Assembly (NCBI GenBank): GCA_934456295.1
Contig: CAKSHB010000004.1
Coordinates: 1-64,000, forward strand
DNA from: an uncultured Clostridia bacterium
GTDB lineage: Bacteria > Bacillota > Clostridia > UBA1381 > UMGS1253
Direction: 5' to 3'
DNA length: 64,000 nt
Part shown: positions 8,866 to 17,963 of the stretch, one piece after another
How positions within the stretch are numbered: the stretch's first letter is position 1
Layout: every line of letters begins with the position of its first letter
Notes under the pieces: generated by a model
What the model was told of the DNA's origin: nothing
Seen by the model: only the letters and a program-made list of their open reading frames with translations
Database searches by the model: none
Made by a program: the position numbers and the translations under genes

Positions 8866-9741
8866 ATGGATTTAACATCACTTGGCACAATAAAATATAT
8901 AAAAGATAAATACGGCTTTAATATGAGCAAAGGTCTGGGGCAGAATTTTCTGCTCGACTCCGGAGCGCTTGAAGAAATTGCCTCTTCGGCAGAGCTTTCG
9001 TCCGAGTCGGGCGTACTTGAAATCGGTTCCGGCATAGGCGTTCTCACAAAAAGACTTGCGCAGTCGGCAAAAAAAGTTGTATCGATAGAAATTGACACAC
9101 GGCTGCTCGATGTGCTTGACGAAACACTGGCAGAATATGACAATGTAAAAATTATCAGCGGCGATGTGATGAAAACAGACCTGCAAAAGCTTATTGCGGA
9201 CGAATTCGGCGAATGCAATGAGGTTTCCGTTGCCGCAAATCTTCCCTATTATATTACCACTCCCATACTGACGCGCCTGCTTGAGGACAGCGGTCTTAAT
9301 GTGAAAAATATTGTTGTCATGGTGCAAAAGGAGGTTGCACAGCGCCTGTGTGCAGAGCCGAAAACGAAAAACTACTCGGCGCTGTCGGTTCTCGTTGCAT
9401 ATCATGCCGATGCCGAAATTGCCGTACATGTGCCGGCATCATCTTTTGCGCCTCCGCCGAAGGTTGATTCGGCAGTTGTCCGGCTGAAAATGCGCACACA
9501 GCCGCCCGTAACACCTAAAAGCGAAAAAATCTTTTTCAAAACGGTGCGCGCCGCCTTCGGTCAGCGCCGAAAAACTCTCGTTAACGCTTTGTGCGGCTCC
9601 TCCGCCTTTCCGCTCACAAAAGAACGCTTTAAGCAAATCATATCGGAGCTTGGCTTGGGCGAAAATGTGCGCGGCGAAGAGCTCGGACTCGACCGGTTCT
9701 GCGCTTTGGCTGACGCTATATATGACGACATAAACCAATAA
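8866..9741 (+). CDS. rsmA: 16S rRNA (adenine(1518)-N6/adenine(1519)-N6)-dimethyltransferase
   Basis: 291 aa. RsmA (KsgA) uses S-adenosylmethionine to dimethylate two adjacent adenosines near the 3' end of 16S rRNA during small-subunit maturation. Visible signatures are the N-terminal GQNFLLD motif, the SAM-binding loop VLEIGSGIGVLT and the catalytic NLPYYITTPI motif, followed by the small helical C-terminal domain. The reading frame is open upstream, but the ATG at 8866 has GGAACGGAGA just before it and begins where the family normally begins. The gene appears monocistronic, divergent from the TetR gene. Confidence 0.96.
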   Translation: MDLTSLGTIKYIKDKYGFNMSKGLGQNFLLDSGALEEIASSAELSSESGVLEIGSGIGVLTKRLAQSAKKVVSIEIDTRLLDVLDETLAEYDNVKIISGDVMKTDLQKLIADEFGECNEVSVAANLPYYITTPILTRLLEDSGLNVKNIVVMVQKEVAQRLCAEPKTKNYSALSVLVAYHADAEIAVHVPASSFAPPPKVDSAVVRLKMRTQPPVTPKSEKIFFKTVRAAFGQRRKTLVNALCGSSAFPLTKERFKQIISELGLGENVRGEELGLDRFCALADAIYDDINQ

Positions 9742-9786
9742 TATAAAAAAACGATAATATAAAAAAAGCAATAACGCAAAAAATTT

Positions 9787-9812
9787 AAGCGGTCAGAAAA
9801 ATCTGACCGCTT
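9787..9812 (-). terminator. Terminator of the cysteine-rich protein gene
   Basis: A 10-bp stem, AAGCGGTCAG / CTGACCGCTT (9787-9796, 9803-9812), overlaps the stop codon of the leftward gene and is followed on the minus strand by AAATTTTTT. It lies between converging rsmA and this gene. Confidence 0.65.
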
Positions 9813-10350
9813 CGTCAAGCAGATATGACTGCTCAATTATAAAATCTCTCACATCTTTATTTCTTATCAGCACGCCGAAAACAAGCTTTACCGCATGCAC
9901 AAATTCCGCCTCAAGTTCATTTTGCCCGAGCGCCCTCGCCAGCGGGCACATTGCCTTTGCGCGCGGATCAATTATAACGCGCAGCGGCTCATTTTCCTTC
10001 TTATACGGCGCCAGCGGAAAAATTCTGCACGACAGCGGGCGCATTTTCCGCTCACACCTGCCGCTGCACATAGCAATCGGCGCATATTTTCCTCCGCTGT
10101 ATTCAAACTCCGATTTTTCAACACGCAGCCATTCGGGCATATTTTTATACATCACATCTTCGCCGCAGAACAGATACATTCCTGCGTCATCGCGCCCTCC
10201 GTCATCGCAGCATACGCCGCCGCAAAGCTGTCCGCAGTCAACACACAGCGGTGTTCTTTTTTCAAGCAGCCGCCATGCCTCTTTATATATCATATCGGCG
10301 CCGATTTTTATTTTACCCATATCCGTATCTTTATTTGAATTATCAGCCAT
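9793..10350 (-). CDS. Cysteine-rich protein of unknown function (possible metal-binding cluster)
   Basis: 185 aa from an ATG with GAGGA upstream. Ten cysteines are grouped as C36-x2-C39-x3-C43-x3-C47-C48, then C62, C95-x3-C99, C108 and C135. This spacing suggests a zinc or iron-sulfur site and recalls YkgJ-type cysteine clusters, but I do not recognise the family with certainty. No signal peptide or membrane helix is visible, so a cytoplasmic location is likely. It ends in its own terminator and starts 23 bp after the stop of the PfkB kinase gene on the same strand, so it may be the last gene of that transcript. Confidence 0.6.
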   Translation of the reverse strand: MADNSNKDTDMGKIKIGADMIYKEAWRLLEKRTPLCVDCGQLCGGVCCDDGGRDDAGMYLFCGEDVMYKNMPEWLRVEKSEFEYSGGKYAPIAMCSGRCERKMRPLSCRIFPLAPYKKENEPLRVIIDPRAKAMCPLARALGQNELEAEFVHAVKLVFGVLIRNKDVRDFIIEQSYLLDEAVRFF

Positions 10351-10373
10351 ATTTTTATCCTCTGCCGTATCTT

Positions 10374-11330
10374 TTATCCCGTAATGCCCGTGCTCAGTAC
10401 CTCCACACGCGCGCCCCCGACATACTGTGTCAGTTCCGCAATTCCGCGCACCTCATCGGCGCGGCTTGATACCATTGCCTGTGAAAACGACAAACTGTGC
10501 TTCAAACATCTTACCACATCAAAGCCTTTATACTTGCCATATATAAATCCGCTCAGAAACGCATCGCCTGCGCCGACCGTGTTATATACGGGCAAATCAT
10601 CAGTATACAATCTGAATACGTCGCCGCCGCAGACCGCAACAGCTCCCTCGCCGCCAAGCGACACAAGCACATTTTCCACACCGCCGCGGTATATTTCCAT
10701 TGCTTTTGACGCAATTTTATCAACCGTTTCATATTTTTCCGAAAAGGTTTGTTCAAGCTCGTCGATGTTCGGTTTTATTATATACGGTTTTGCCGCAAGC
10801 GCCTTTATAAGCGGTTCATTGTAACAATCGACCGACACGCGCGCACCTTTGCTCTGCGCTATAAGCGCAAGCTCGTAGTAGACCGCGTTATCAACCCCCG
10901 GCGGCACACTGCCCCCAAGCGCAACAAATGCGCTTTCAGATGCAAGAGTACGCGTCTTTTCCCTGAGCTGACGCATATTTTCCGCGCTCGGACAGCCGCC
11001 GTCAAAGTTAATGTCCGTATATGTTGAATTTTTCAAATCCACTACCTTGATATTTGTGCGTATATCATAGTCCACTCTCACAAATCCGTCGCCGACGCCG
11101 TCTTTTTCAAGCTCACTGAGCACATAGCCGCCGTTTCTTCCTCCGATAAATCCGAAACATACCGACCCGACACCGCATTTTGCCATTATCCTTGCAACAT
11201 TTACGCCCTTTGAACCGGGAACCTGACAGCTTTCGCCGACACGGTTTACGGTATTAAGCGTAAAATCGTTTATATATACAGTTTTATCAATTGCCGGATT
11301 AAGCGTCAGTGCGCAAACCGTATTACGCAT
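10374..11330 (-). CDS. PfkB-family sugar kinase (1-phosphofructokinase / tagatose-6-phosphate kinase type)
   Basis: 318 aa from the ATG at 11330; a GTG ten codons upstream is less likely because GTGAGA precedes the ATG. The N-terminal TLNPAIDKTVYI and the GSKGVNVA glycine motif, with the C-terminal NTVGAGDAFLSGFIYG (catalytic Asp in GAGD), are hallmarks of the PfkB/ribokinase fold and most resemble the FruK/LacC branch. It would phosphorylate a sugar phosphate with ATP in the cytoplasm. No PTS gene lies nearby, so the exact substrate is open. It follows glyA (95-bp gap) on the same strand and may share transcription with the RpiB-like isomerase further upstream. Confidence 0.85.
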   Translation of the reverse strand: MRNTVCALTLNPAIDKTVYINDFTLNTVNRVGESCQVPGSKGVNVARIMAKCGVGSVCFGFIGGRNGGYVLSELEKDGVGDGFVRVDYDIRTNIKVVDLKNSTYTDINFDGGCPSAENMRQLREKTRTLASESAFVALGGSVPPGVDNAVYYELALIAQSKGARVSVDCYNEPLIKALAAKPYIIKPNIDELEQTFSEKYETVDKIASKAMEIYRGGVENVLVSLGGEGAVAVCGGDVFRLYTDDLPVYNTVGAGDAFLSGFIYGKYKGFDVVRCLKHSLSFSQAMVSSRADEVRGIAELTQYVGGARVEVLSTGITG

Positions 11331-11425
11331 ATAAATCTCACAGCCTTCCCGAGCCGGCACAATGTCAGCTCTTCAGAATGTCAAACCACAGCCACATTAT
11401 ATAAAAGCCGTATTATTCAACCGCA

Positions 11426-12664
11426 TTATTCATACAGAGGGTGCTTTTTGCACAATGCGCCGACTCTGCTCCTTATTTCGTCAGCCTTTGTATCCATATC
11501 AAAAATCGTAAGCTTTATAAGCTTTGCAACTTCAACCATATCCTCCTCAGTAAATCCGCGCGAGGTTGCCGCAGGCGTACCTATTCTTATGCCGCTTGTG
11601 ATAAACGGGCTCTGCTTGTCAAACGGTATTGCGTTTTTATTTACCGTAATTCCGACCTCATCAAGCATATGCTCTGCCTCTTTGCCCGTAACGCCCGACT
11701 CCGTGAGGTCAACAAGCATAAGGTGATTGTCCGTGCCGCCGCTTACGAGCTTAAATCCCTGGTTTACAAGCTCCTGTGCCAGCGCCTTTGCATTTTTTAC
11801 AATCTGCTGCTGATACTGTTTGAATTCATCGCTGAGGGCCTCTTTGAAGCATACCGCCTTTGCCGCAATCGTGTGCATAAGCGGTCCGCCCTGTATTCCG
11901 GGGAAAATCGCCTTATTGATTGCCTTTGCATATTCTTCCTTGCAGAGTATCAGACCGCCTCTCGGACCGCGCAGCGTCTTATGTGTGGTTGTCGTAACAA
12001 AATCCGCATACGGTACGGGGTTCGGATGAAGTCCTGCCGCAACAAGTCCTGCGATATGCGCCATATCAACCATAAAATATGCGCCGACTTCTTTTGCAAT
12101 TTCCGCAAACTTCTCAAAATCTATAACTCTCGGATATGCGCTCGCACCGGCCAAAATAAGCTTCGGCTTATGCTCAAGCGCAAGTGCACGCACTTCGTCA
12201 TAATTTATAACGTTATCTTTTTCATCTACGCCGTAGGGCACAATATTGAAATATTTGCCCGACATATTTACGGGGCTGCCGTGGCTGAGATGTCCGCCGT
12301 GGGCAAGGCTCATACTGAGCACCGTGTCGCCCGGGTTAAGCACCGCAAAAAATACCGCCATGTTTGCCTGTGCACCCGAATGGGGCTGAACGTTAGCATG
12401 CTCCGCTCCGAAAATCCTCTTCGCTCTTTCTATCGCCAGTGTTTCAACTATGTCTACATATTCGCATCCGCCGTAATAGCGCTTGCCGGGGTAACCTTCC
12501 GCATATTTGTTTGTAAGCGGCGAACCGTTTGCCTCCATAACGGCTTCGCTCACAAAGTTTTCCGAGGCAATAAGCTCGATTTTGTTTTGCTGTCTTGAGA
12601 TTTCCTTCTGTATAGCCTCATATACCTCGGGGTCCTGCTTTGCTACTCTTTCAAAGTGAAACAT
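11426..12664 (-). CDS. glyA: Serine hydroxymethyltransferase
   Basis: 412 aa, full length for the bacterial enzyme. It converts serine and tetrahydrofolate to glycine and 5,10-methylene-tetrahydrofolate with pyridoxal phosphate, feeding one-carbon metabolism in the cytoplasm. Seen: N-terminal [39 protein letters not shown] and the PLP-lysine segment [14 protein letters not shown]. The ATG is preceded by AAAGGAG nine bases away. It lies between the RpiB-like isomerase (about 120 bp upstream) and the PfkB kinase on the same strand. No glycine riboswitch was recognised in the gap. Confidence 0.97.
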   Translation of the reverse strand: MFHFERVAKQDPEVYEAIQKEISRQQNKIELIASENFVSEAVMEANGSPLTNKYAEGYPGKRYYGGCEYVDIVETLAIERAKRIFGAEHANVQPHSGAQANMAVFFAVLNPGDTVLSMSLAHGGHLSHGSPVNMSGKYFNIVPYGVDEKDNVINYDEVRALALEHKPKLILAGASAYPRVIDFEKFAEIAKEVGAYFMVDMAHIAGLVAAGLHPNPVPYADFVTTTTHKTLRGPRGGLILCKEEYAKAINKAIFPGIQGGPLMHTIAAKAVCFKEALSDEFKQYQQQIVKNAKALAQELVNQGFKLVSGGTDNHLMLVDLTESGVTGKEAEHMLDEVGITVNKNAIPFDKQSPFITSGIRIGTPAATSRGFTEEDMVEVAKLIKLTIFDMDTKADEIRSRVGALCKKHPLYE

Positions 12665-12784
12665 GTTTTTTTGTTCTCCTTTCGCATCTTTGGTAAAAGT
12701 ATTGTAAATTTTTTATATCAGCTATGCCGGCGGCAGCGTTTTTTCCGTACTCCTCTTCCGCCCAAATTCTCTTTTTAAATCTTC

Positions 12785-13357
12785 TTACTCGGGCTTTGTT
12801 TCGAGCTTCAGCGGAAAATCGCCGAGCTTCTTTACCTTAAAGCCGTTATTTTTATATTCCTCATAATCAAACGCCTCAAGCTCATCTATCGCAAGCTTGT
12901 GGAATTCATAAAAATTATGCCACCATTCATATCCGCTGCCAAGCTCCGCGTTAAGATATGCGTCCGCTATGTCGCAGCCCATCTGAGGCGCAACATAAAA
13001 AGCGCCCATCGCAAGCACATTTACCCCGTTTCCCGTTATGGCTCTGAGCGCCGCCGGAACACTTTCCACAACGCCGGCATGAACATGCGGACATTTGCTT
13101 GCGGCAATATGTATTCCCATTCCCGTTCCGCAGAAAATCAGCGCGCGTTCAAACTCGCCCTCGGAAATCATCGAGCCGACTCTCAGCCCTACACGGTGAA
13201 ACATAAGGTCGGTATCGTTCGGGTCCGACTCCGCTCTGACTCCGACATCGGTTATTTCCCAGCCTTTATTTTTCAAATGATTTACAACAGCTTCTTTGAG
13301 CGGAAATCCTGCAAAATCCGCGCCAACCAAAAGCTGTTTGTTTTTTATCGTTTTCAC
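12785..13357 (-). CDS. RpiB/LacAB-family sugar-phosphate isomerase, divergent
   Basis: 190 aa from a GTG with AGAAGGGTG seven bases upstream. The fold signatures of ribose-5-phosphate isomerase B are present: an N-terminal VGADFAG strand-loop, the CGTGMG phosphate loop with catalytic-type Cys76, and NVLAMGAF. It departs from the family in ways that matter: the DHAG motif reads DFAG, the DYPHYA segment is absent, and the His that opens the sugar ring in E. coli RpiB aligns with Gly109. A C-terminal extension (from about 150) with WWHNFYEFHKL is unusual. It is probably an isomerase of a different phosphosugar from ribose-5-phosphate; the substrate is unknown. Confidence 0.75.
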   Translation of the reverse strand: MKTIKNKQLLVGADFAGFPLKEAVVNHLKNKGWEITDVGVRAESDPNDTDLMFHRVGLRVGSMISEGEFERALIFCGTGMGIHIAASKCPHVHAGVVESVPAALRAITGNGVNVLAMGAFYVAPQMGCDIADAYLNAELGSGYEWWHNFYEFHKLAIDELEAFDYEEYKNNGFKVKKLGDFPLKLETKPE

Positions 13358-13453
13358 TCCCCATCACCCTTCTCTCATCTTTTTCTTCAGGTGCAGACGC
13401 AGTCTGATACAAAATTAATGCGTACTGCCCTTCTTATATTATACTTTTAAATA

Positions 13454-13482
13454 TTGATAACCGCAAGTGTTTTTGTTATAAT
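13454..13482 (+). promoter_or_regulatory. Predicted promoter upstream of nth
   Basis: TTGATA (13454-13459) and TATAAT (13477-13482), 17-bp spacer, give a leader of about 160 nt before nth. The leader contains a small hairpin (TCTGCT 13598-13603 / AGCAGA 13609-13614) with no recognised riboswitch. Confidence 0.5.
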
Positions 13483-13645
13483 AATATTATTAAAATTGCA
13501 AAAACTTGTGTTTTCCGAAAATAAAATATATAAAAACAACACAAAAATAACTTTTCACGCTGCCAAATCGTCATTAAAAGCAGCAATTCGAAAATTATCT
13601 GCTAAAAAAGCAGAAAAAAATACCTGAGAACGGAGTGTGACCCGT

Positions 13646-14272
13646 ATGACAAAAAAAGAGCGTCTGGCGCTTATAAAAGAAGGTCTTGAACAAACATATC
13701 CCGACGCCGACTGCTCACTGCAATATACCGACCCATGGGAGCTTTTGGTGTCGGCGATACTTGCAACGCAGTGTACCGACAAACGTGTCAACATGGTCAC
13801 GCCGGCTCTGTTTGAACGCTATAAGACCGTGTACGATTTTGCCATGGCGGACGAAACCGAGCTTATATCATATATACGCTCAACCGGCTTTTTTAATCAT
13901 AAGGCAAGAAACATTATCGGAGCGGCACAGCGTATCTGCACGGTTTACGGCGGAAATGTGCCCGACACCATAGATGAGCTTGTAACCCTGCCCGGTGTGG
14001 GAAGGAAAATTGCAAATCTGATTGTCGGAGATGTGTTCGGAAAAAGCGCCGTTGTTGTCGATACACATGCCAAACGGCTGTCATTCCGCATGGGGCTTAC
14101 AAAAAACACCGACCCCGTGAAAATCGAAACGGATTTGCGGAAAATTCTTGAACCGGAATACAGCTCAAAATTCTGTCACCAGCTTGTGCTTCTCGGGCGC
14201 GAATTTTGTACGGCACGTTCGCCGAAGTGCGCCGTATGCCCCGTCAATGCCGGCTGTAAAAAATCACTTTGA
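13646..14272 (+). CDS. nth: Endonuclease III (DNA glycosylase / AP lyase)
   Basis: 208 aa from the ATG at 13646, which has GGAG ten bases upstream; a GTG at 13637 is too close to that site. The enzyme removes oxidised pyrimidines and nicks the abasic site in base-excision repair. Seen: helix-hairpin-helix LPGVGRKIANLIVGD with the catalytic Lys, the VDTHAKRLSFRMGL segment with the catalytic Asp, and the C-terminal [4Fe-4S] motif C-x6-C-x2-C-x5-C. A hairpin terminator follows. A second base-excision gene, ung, lies 1.8 kb downstream in the same direction. Confidence 0.96.
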   Translation: MTKKERLALIKEGLEQTYPDADCSLQYTDPWELLVSAILATQCTDKRVNMVTPALFERYKTVYDFAMADETELISYIRSTGFFNHKARNIIGAAQRICTVYGGNVPDTIDELVTLPGVGRKIANLIVGDVFGKSAVVVDTHAKRLSFRMGLTKNTDPVKIETDLRKILEPEYSSKFCHQLVLLGREFCTARSPKCAVCPVNAGCKKSL

Positions 14273-14330
14273 TTAAACGATTATTAAAAGTTCGGGTATC
14301 TGAAAAAATCGAATATTTCACGGTTTTTCG

Positions 14331-14360
14331 GGAGCGGTTATGTGCCGCTCCTGTTTTTTG
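14331..14360 (+). terminator. Terminator after nth
   Basis: GGAGCGG (14331-14337) pairs with CCGCTCC (14345-14351) around a 7-nt loop and is followed by TGTTTTTTG. Confidence 0.65.
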
Positions 14361-14841
14361 CGAAAATACTGCCCGTTTCATCAAAAAAACAGATAATGTG
14401 ATGTGGAATTTGTCGTTTTTTACTTTACATAATTTCTTTACATTTATGTTACAGAGTATGCACTTTTCCACTTATTCATGTACTTTTCCATATTATAATG
14501 TGGAGTTTTTTTAAAAAACAATGCGAGTTTATCACATTTTCACAGAGTTTTCCACATATCTGAGTGTTTTTAACGTTTTTTTATTCACACATTCCATGTT
14601 TACATAAAACTGTTCACAGTAAGCTTTTTGCTTTACATTATTTTGTAGTAAACATGTAAACAAACTGTAAAAGTGGCAAAAAACGCTTGCATAATGCGGT
14701 TTTTCGGTATTTTAGACATATTTTATGACGCTTTGCCCTCTTTTCAATACAGCCCTTATATGATACAATAAGGTTGGAAAAGTATAGCCGTAAATACTGT
14801 GGCTTATACTTACATAATAACTTTTAAAGAGGATTGATAAT
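14361..14841. other. Gene-free AT-rich stretch with repeated TTTACAT and ACTTTTCCA motifs
   Basis: No credible gene is seen between the nth terminator and the foldase gene. TTTACAT occurs at 14424-14430, 14437-14443, 14599-14605 and 14632-14638, with its complement ATGTAAA at 14654-14660 and a near copy just after. ACTTTTCCA occurs twice, 20 bp apart (14462, 14482). A weak promoter (TTTTCA 14741-14746, TACAAT 14764-14769, 17-bp spacer) probably serves the foldase gene. The motif cluster is described under findings. Confidence 0.45.
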
Positions 14842-16023
14842 ATGAAAAACAAAACACTGCGCGGCTTTATTCTCGGCTTTCTGCTGTGCGCACTTCTCAC
14901 GGGCACACTCGCCTACGGAAGCGATATATATGAAAACATTTCGGTGATGATGGGACAAATGAATATTTCCATAAGCGGCAGCCCCGTCGAAATTGATAAC
15001 ATGGTTTATAACGGAACCACATATGTTCCGCTGCGCCGCATATCGGAGCTTTTCGGAAAGGTTGTCAGCTATGACGCACCAACATCATCTATAACAATAC
15101 GAGACAAAGAGGAAGCCCAGATGGTCAGCAAGGAGATTGCCTTTCTTGTAAACGGTCAGCCTGTGCGAGTTGACTTTTTTACGCAGATGATTAACTGGTA
15201 CAAATTAAACTCCGGCGGAATTTATCCCGAGGGCGAGGGCTATGCCGATTTTAGAGATTTTGTGCGCGATGAAGTTGTAACAATGGAAATCACAAAGCAA
15301 TATGCCGATGAGCTCGGAATTGTCCTTTTCGGCACCGATTTGAACGCTATCAACAAGACTGTTGAAATATATGCCGAAAATTACGGCGGCATGGACGCTT
15401 TCAAAGCGCTTCTGCTGAAAAACGGAATTACATATGATGTCTATTACGAAATACAGAAAAACTACGCCCTGCGCGAAAAGCTTTCCGACGTTATGACGGA
15501 CAAAATTACGACCTACAATCTCATAGACTACTACTATGACAACATTGAGTCCTTCAAAGTTGAAAAAGTTACGGCAAAGCAGATTTTCATGTCCACAACA
15601 GATGACGCCGGATATACTCTCTCCGCGGCAAAAAAAGCGGAGAAAGAGAATGAAATGTGGCGCATATATAATAAGATAAAAAACGGCGAGACAAGCTTTG
15701 ATGAATGCATGTTTGCATATTCCGAGGACAGCGGACTGAAGGCATACCCAGACGGTTACACCTTTGCGCGCGGCGAAATGGTAAAGGCGTTTGAAAACCA
15801 CGCCTTCTCAATGGAAAAAGGCGAAATGAGCGAGGTTTTTGAGAGCGAACAGGGCTTTCACATTATACTCGTAACAGAACGTCTGACAACATACGAAAGC
15901 TTTGAAAAAGTACGCGACAACATATTTAACTCACTGCGCAATGAGGCATATTATAATGTGGTTGAACCGAAAATCTCAAAAGCAAACGTGTATATAAACA
16001 GCAGCGTATATAATAACCTGTAA
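14842..16023 (+). CDS. Exported foldase: stalk domain plus parvulin-type peptidyl-prolyl isomerase
   Basis: 393 aa. A hydrophobic signal/anchor (about 7-25) leads to a copper-amine-oxidase-N-type stalk domain (about 35-92; MVYNGTTYVPLRRISELFG), then a SurA/PrsA-like helical region and a C-terminal parvulin rotamase domain (about 245-350; VTAKQIFMSTTD, FAYSEDSG, GEMSEVFESEQGFHIILVTER). Such proteins help secreted proteins fold between membrane and wall; PrsA is the characterised relative, though no lipobox is seen here. The ribosome site is AGAGG. It precedes ung by 30 bp. The stalk module also occurs in the SleB-type hydrolase at 30410, which suggests a shared wall-binding or spacer role. Confidence 0.85.
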   Translation: MKNKTLRGFILGFLLCALLTGTLAYGSDIYENISVMMGQMNISISGSPVEIDNMVYNGTTYVPLRRISELFGKVVSYDAPTSSITIRDKEEAQMVSKEIAFLVNGQPVRVDFFTQMINWYKLNSGGIYPEGEGYADFRDFVRDEVVTMEITKQYADELGIVLFGTDLNAINKTVEIYAENYGGMDAFKALLLKNGITYDVYYEIQKNYALREKLSDVMTDKITTYNLIDYYYDNIESFKVEKVTAKQIFMSTTDDAGYTLSAAKKAEKENEMWRIYNKIKNGETSFDECMFAYSEDSGLKAYPDGYTFARGEMVKAFENHAFSMEKGEMSEVFESEQGFHIILVTERLTTYESFEKVRDNIFNSLRNEAYYNVVEPKISKANVYINSSVYNNL

Positions 16024-16053
16024 AGTTTAACGATTTATAAGGGGGACATTGTC

Positions 16054-16728
16054 TTGGTAAACATAGGAAACGACTGGGACGCACTGCTTAAGGGCGAATT
16101 TGAAAAGCCGTATTACAAAAAGCTCCGCGCTTTTCTTGCAAGCGAATACAGAAGCCGCAGGATATATCCCGATATGTACAGCATATTTAACGCACTGAAA
16201 TTTACCGCATATAAAGATGTACGTGTAGTAATTCTCGGGCAGGACCCGTATCACGGAGAAAATCAGGCGCACGGTCTGGCTTTCTCCGTATGCAAGGGCA
16301 TCGCAACGCCGAAAAGCCTCATAAATATATACAAAGAGCTGCATGATGACTGCGGCTGCTATATTCCGAACAACGGTTACCTGAAAAAATGGGCCGACCA
16401 GGGTGTACTGCTTCTGAATACCTCCCTTACGGTAAGGGCAGGTGAGGCGAATTCACACAAGGACATAGGTTGGGAAATTTTTACGGACAAAATTATTGAG
16501 CTGCTGAATGAGCGCAGTGATGGAATTGTGTTTCTGCTCTGGGGCGCAAACGCAAAAAGCAAGTCATCGCTCATAACCGCTCCGCAGCACCGTGTCCTGA
16601 GTGCGCCTCACCCGAGCCCGCTTTCGGCATCACGCGGATTTTTCGGCTGCCGCCATTTTTCGCGCACAAACGAAATCCTCGTAAATATGGGCAAAAAGCC
16701 GATTGACTGGCAGATTGAAAACATATAG
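16054..16728 (+). CDS. ung: Uracil-DNA glycosylase
   Basis: 224 aa, the usual length for family 1. It cuts uracil from DNA to start base-excision repair. The catalytic motif [18 protein letters not shown] (Asp general base) and the C-terminal [16 protein letters not shown]-binding loop are intact. The start is a TTG at 16054 with AGGGGGA seven bases upstream; no ATG fits the family N-terminus. It lies 30 bp after the foldase gene and probably shares its transcript. Confidence 0.96.
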   Translation: MVNIGNDWDALLKGEFEKPYYKKLRAFLASEYRSRRIYPDMYSIFNALKFTAYKDVRVVILGQDPYHGENQAHGLAFSVCKGIATPKSLINIYKELHDDCGCYIPNNGYLKKWADQGVLLLNTSLTVRAGEANSHKDIGWEIFTDKIIELLNERSDGIVFLLWGANAKSKSSLITAPQHRVLSAPHPSPLSASRGFFGCRHFSRTNEILVNMGKKPIDWQIENI

Positions 16729-16919
16729 CCGAAAAGACGGAAAATGTATAAATAAATACACAAAATAAACCGCCGCACAGCCAAAAATTTTTTAATATTT
16801 TAATGTGCGTTTTTTCTGCATAAATATTGATTTTTTGATAAATATATGTTAGTATTAAAATCGTTGACAACAAAACTTTAAAATAAATCGGAAATACCGG
16901 TAAGACAGGGGATTGATAA

Positions 16920-17963
16920 ATGTCCGAACAGATTATACGTCTTGATAACGTATCGAAAAGCTTTGACAGCACCGAGGTGCTTAATAATCTTAATCTTTCA
17001 ATCGACCGCCATACGTTTGTTACGCTGCTTGGGCCTTCCGGCTGCGGCAAAACAACGACTCTTCGCATAATAGGCGGATTTGAAAAGCCCTCGCAGGGTA
17101 AGGTGTACTATGAAAATACTGATATAACATCACTGCCGCCGTATAAGCGCAAGCTTAATACAGTCTTTCAAAAGTACGCTCTTTTCCCGCATATGGACGT
17201 ATATGAAAACATCGCGTTTGGACTTCGGCTGAAAAAAACGCCGTCCTCTCTTATAGATGAAAAAGTTAAAAATATGCTCCGCATGGTTAACCTGACCGGC
17301 TTTGAGAAAAGAAATGTTGTTTCTTTGTCGGGCGGTCAGCAGCAGCGTGTCGCGATTGCGCGCGCACTTGTAAACGAGCCTGAGGTGCTGCTTCTTGACG
17401 AGCCTCTGGGCGCACTCGACTTAAAGCTCCGCAAAGACATGCAGCTTGAGCTTAAAAACATACAGCAATCTCTCGGCATCACATTTATATATGTTACGCA
17501 TGACCAGGAGGAGGCTCTCACAATGTCGGATACCATCGTTGTAATGCACAACGGTGTTGTTTTGCAGCAGGGCACGCCCCAGGATATATACAACGAGCCC
17601 GAAAATGCGTTTGTTGCCGACTTTATCGGTGAGTCAAACATCATCGACGGCATAATGCACGAAGATAAGCTCGTAAGCTTCTGCGGAAGAAAATTTGAAT
17701 GTGTCGATGTCGGTTTCGGCAAGGACGAGCCTGTTGACGTTGTAATACGCCCCGAGGATTTGAGAGTTGTGGACAAAGACAAGGGGCTGCTGTGCGGCGT
17801 TGTAAAATCATGCATATTCAAGGGCGTTCATTATGAAATGTGCGTTCTTGCAAACGGATACGAATTTTTAATCCATTCGACGCTTGCCTCGGAGCCCGGC
17901 TCGGAGGTTGGGCTGACGGTTATTCCTTTTGATATTCATATCATGCATAAGGAGGGGGCATAA
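16920..17963 (+). CDS. potA: Spermidine/putrescine ABC transporter ATP-binding protein
   Basis: 347 aa. Walker A (GPSGCGKTT), Q-loop, signature [15 protein letters not shown] and Walker [12 protein letters not shown] are all present, followed by a C-terminal TOBE-type regulatory domain (about 240-347). It energises polyamine uptake with PotB, PotC and PotD. AGGGG precedes the ATG. Its stop codon overlaps the potB start (TAATG), indicating translational coupling. The 190 bp upstream are AT-rich and hold a weak TTGATT-N16-TAGTAT promoter candidate near 16828. Confidence 0.95.
   Translation: MSEQIIRLDNVSKSFDSTEVLNNLNLSIDRHTFVTLLGPSGCGKTTTLRIIGGFEKPSQGKVYYENTDITSLPPYKRKLNTVFQKYALFPHMDVYENIAFGLRLKKTPSSLIDEKVKNMLRMVNLTGFEKRNVVSLSGGQQQRVAIARALVNEPEVLLLDEPLGALDLKLRKDMQLELKNIQQSLGITFIYVTHDQEEALTMSDTIVVMHNGVVLQQGTPQDIYNEPENAFVADFIGESNIIDGIMHEDKLVSFCGRKFECVDVGFGKDEPVDVVIRPEDLRVVDKDKGLLCGVVKSCIFKGVHYEMCVLANGYEFLIHSTLASEPGSEVGLTVIPFDIHIMHKEGA

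Noticed and set aside
11441..12598. 385-aa open frame on the + strand opposite glyA
   Set aside because: It lies entirely within a full-length, clearly conserved glyA; composition is Cys/Arg-rich as expected from antisense codons and no family is recognisable.
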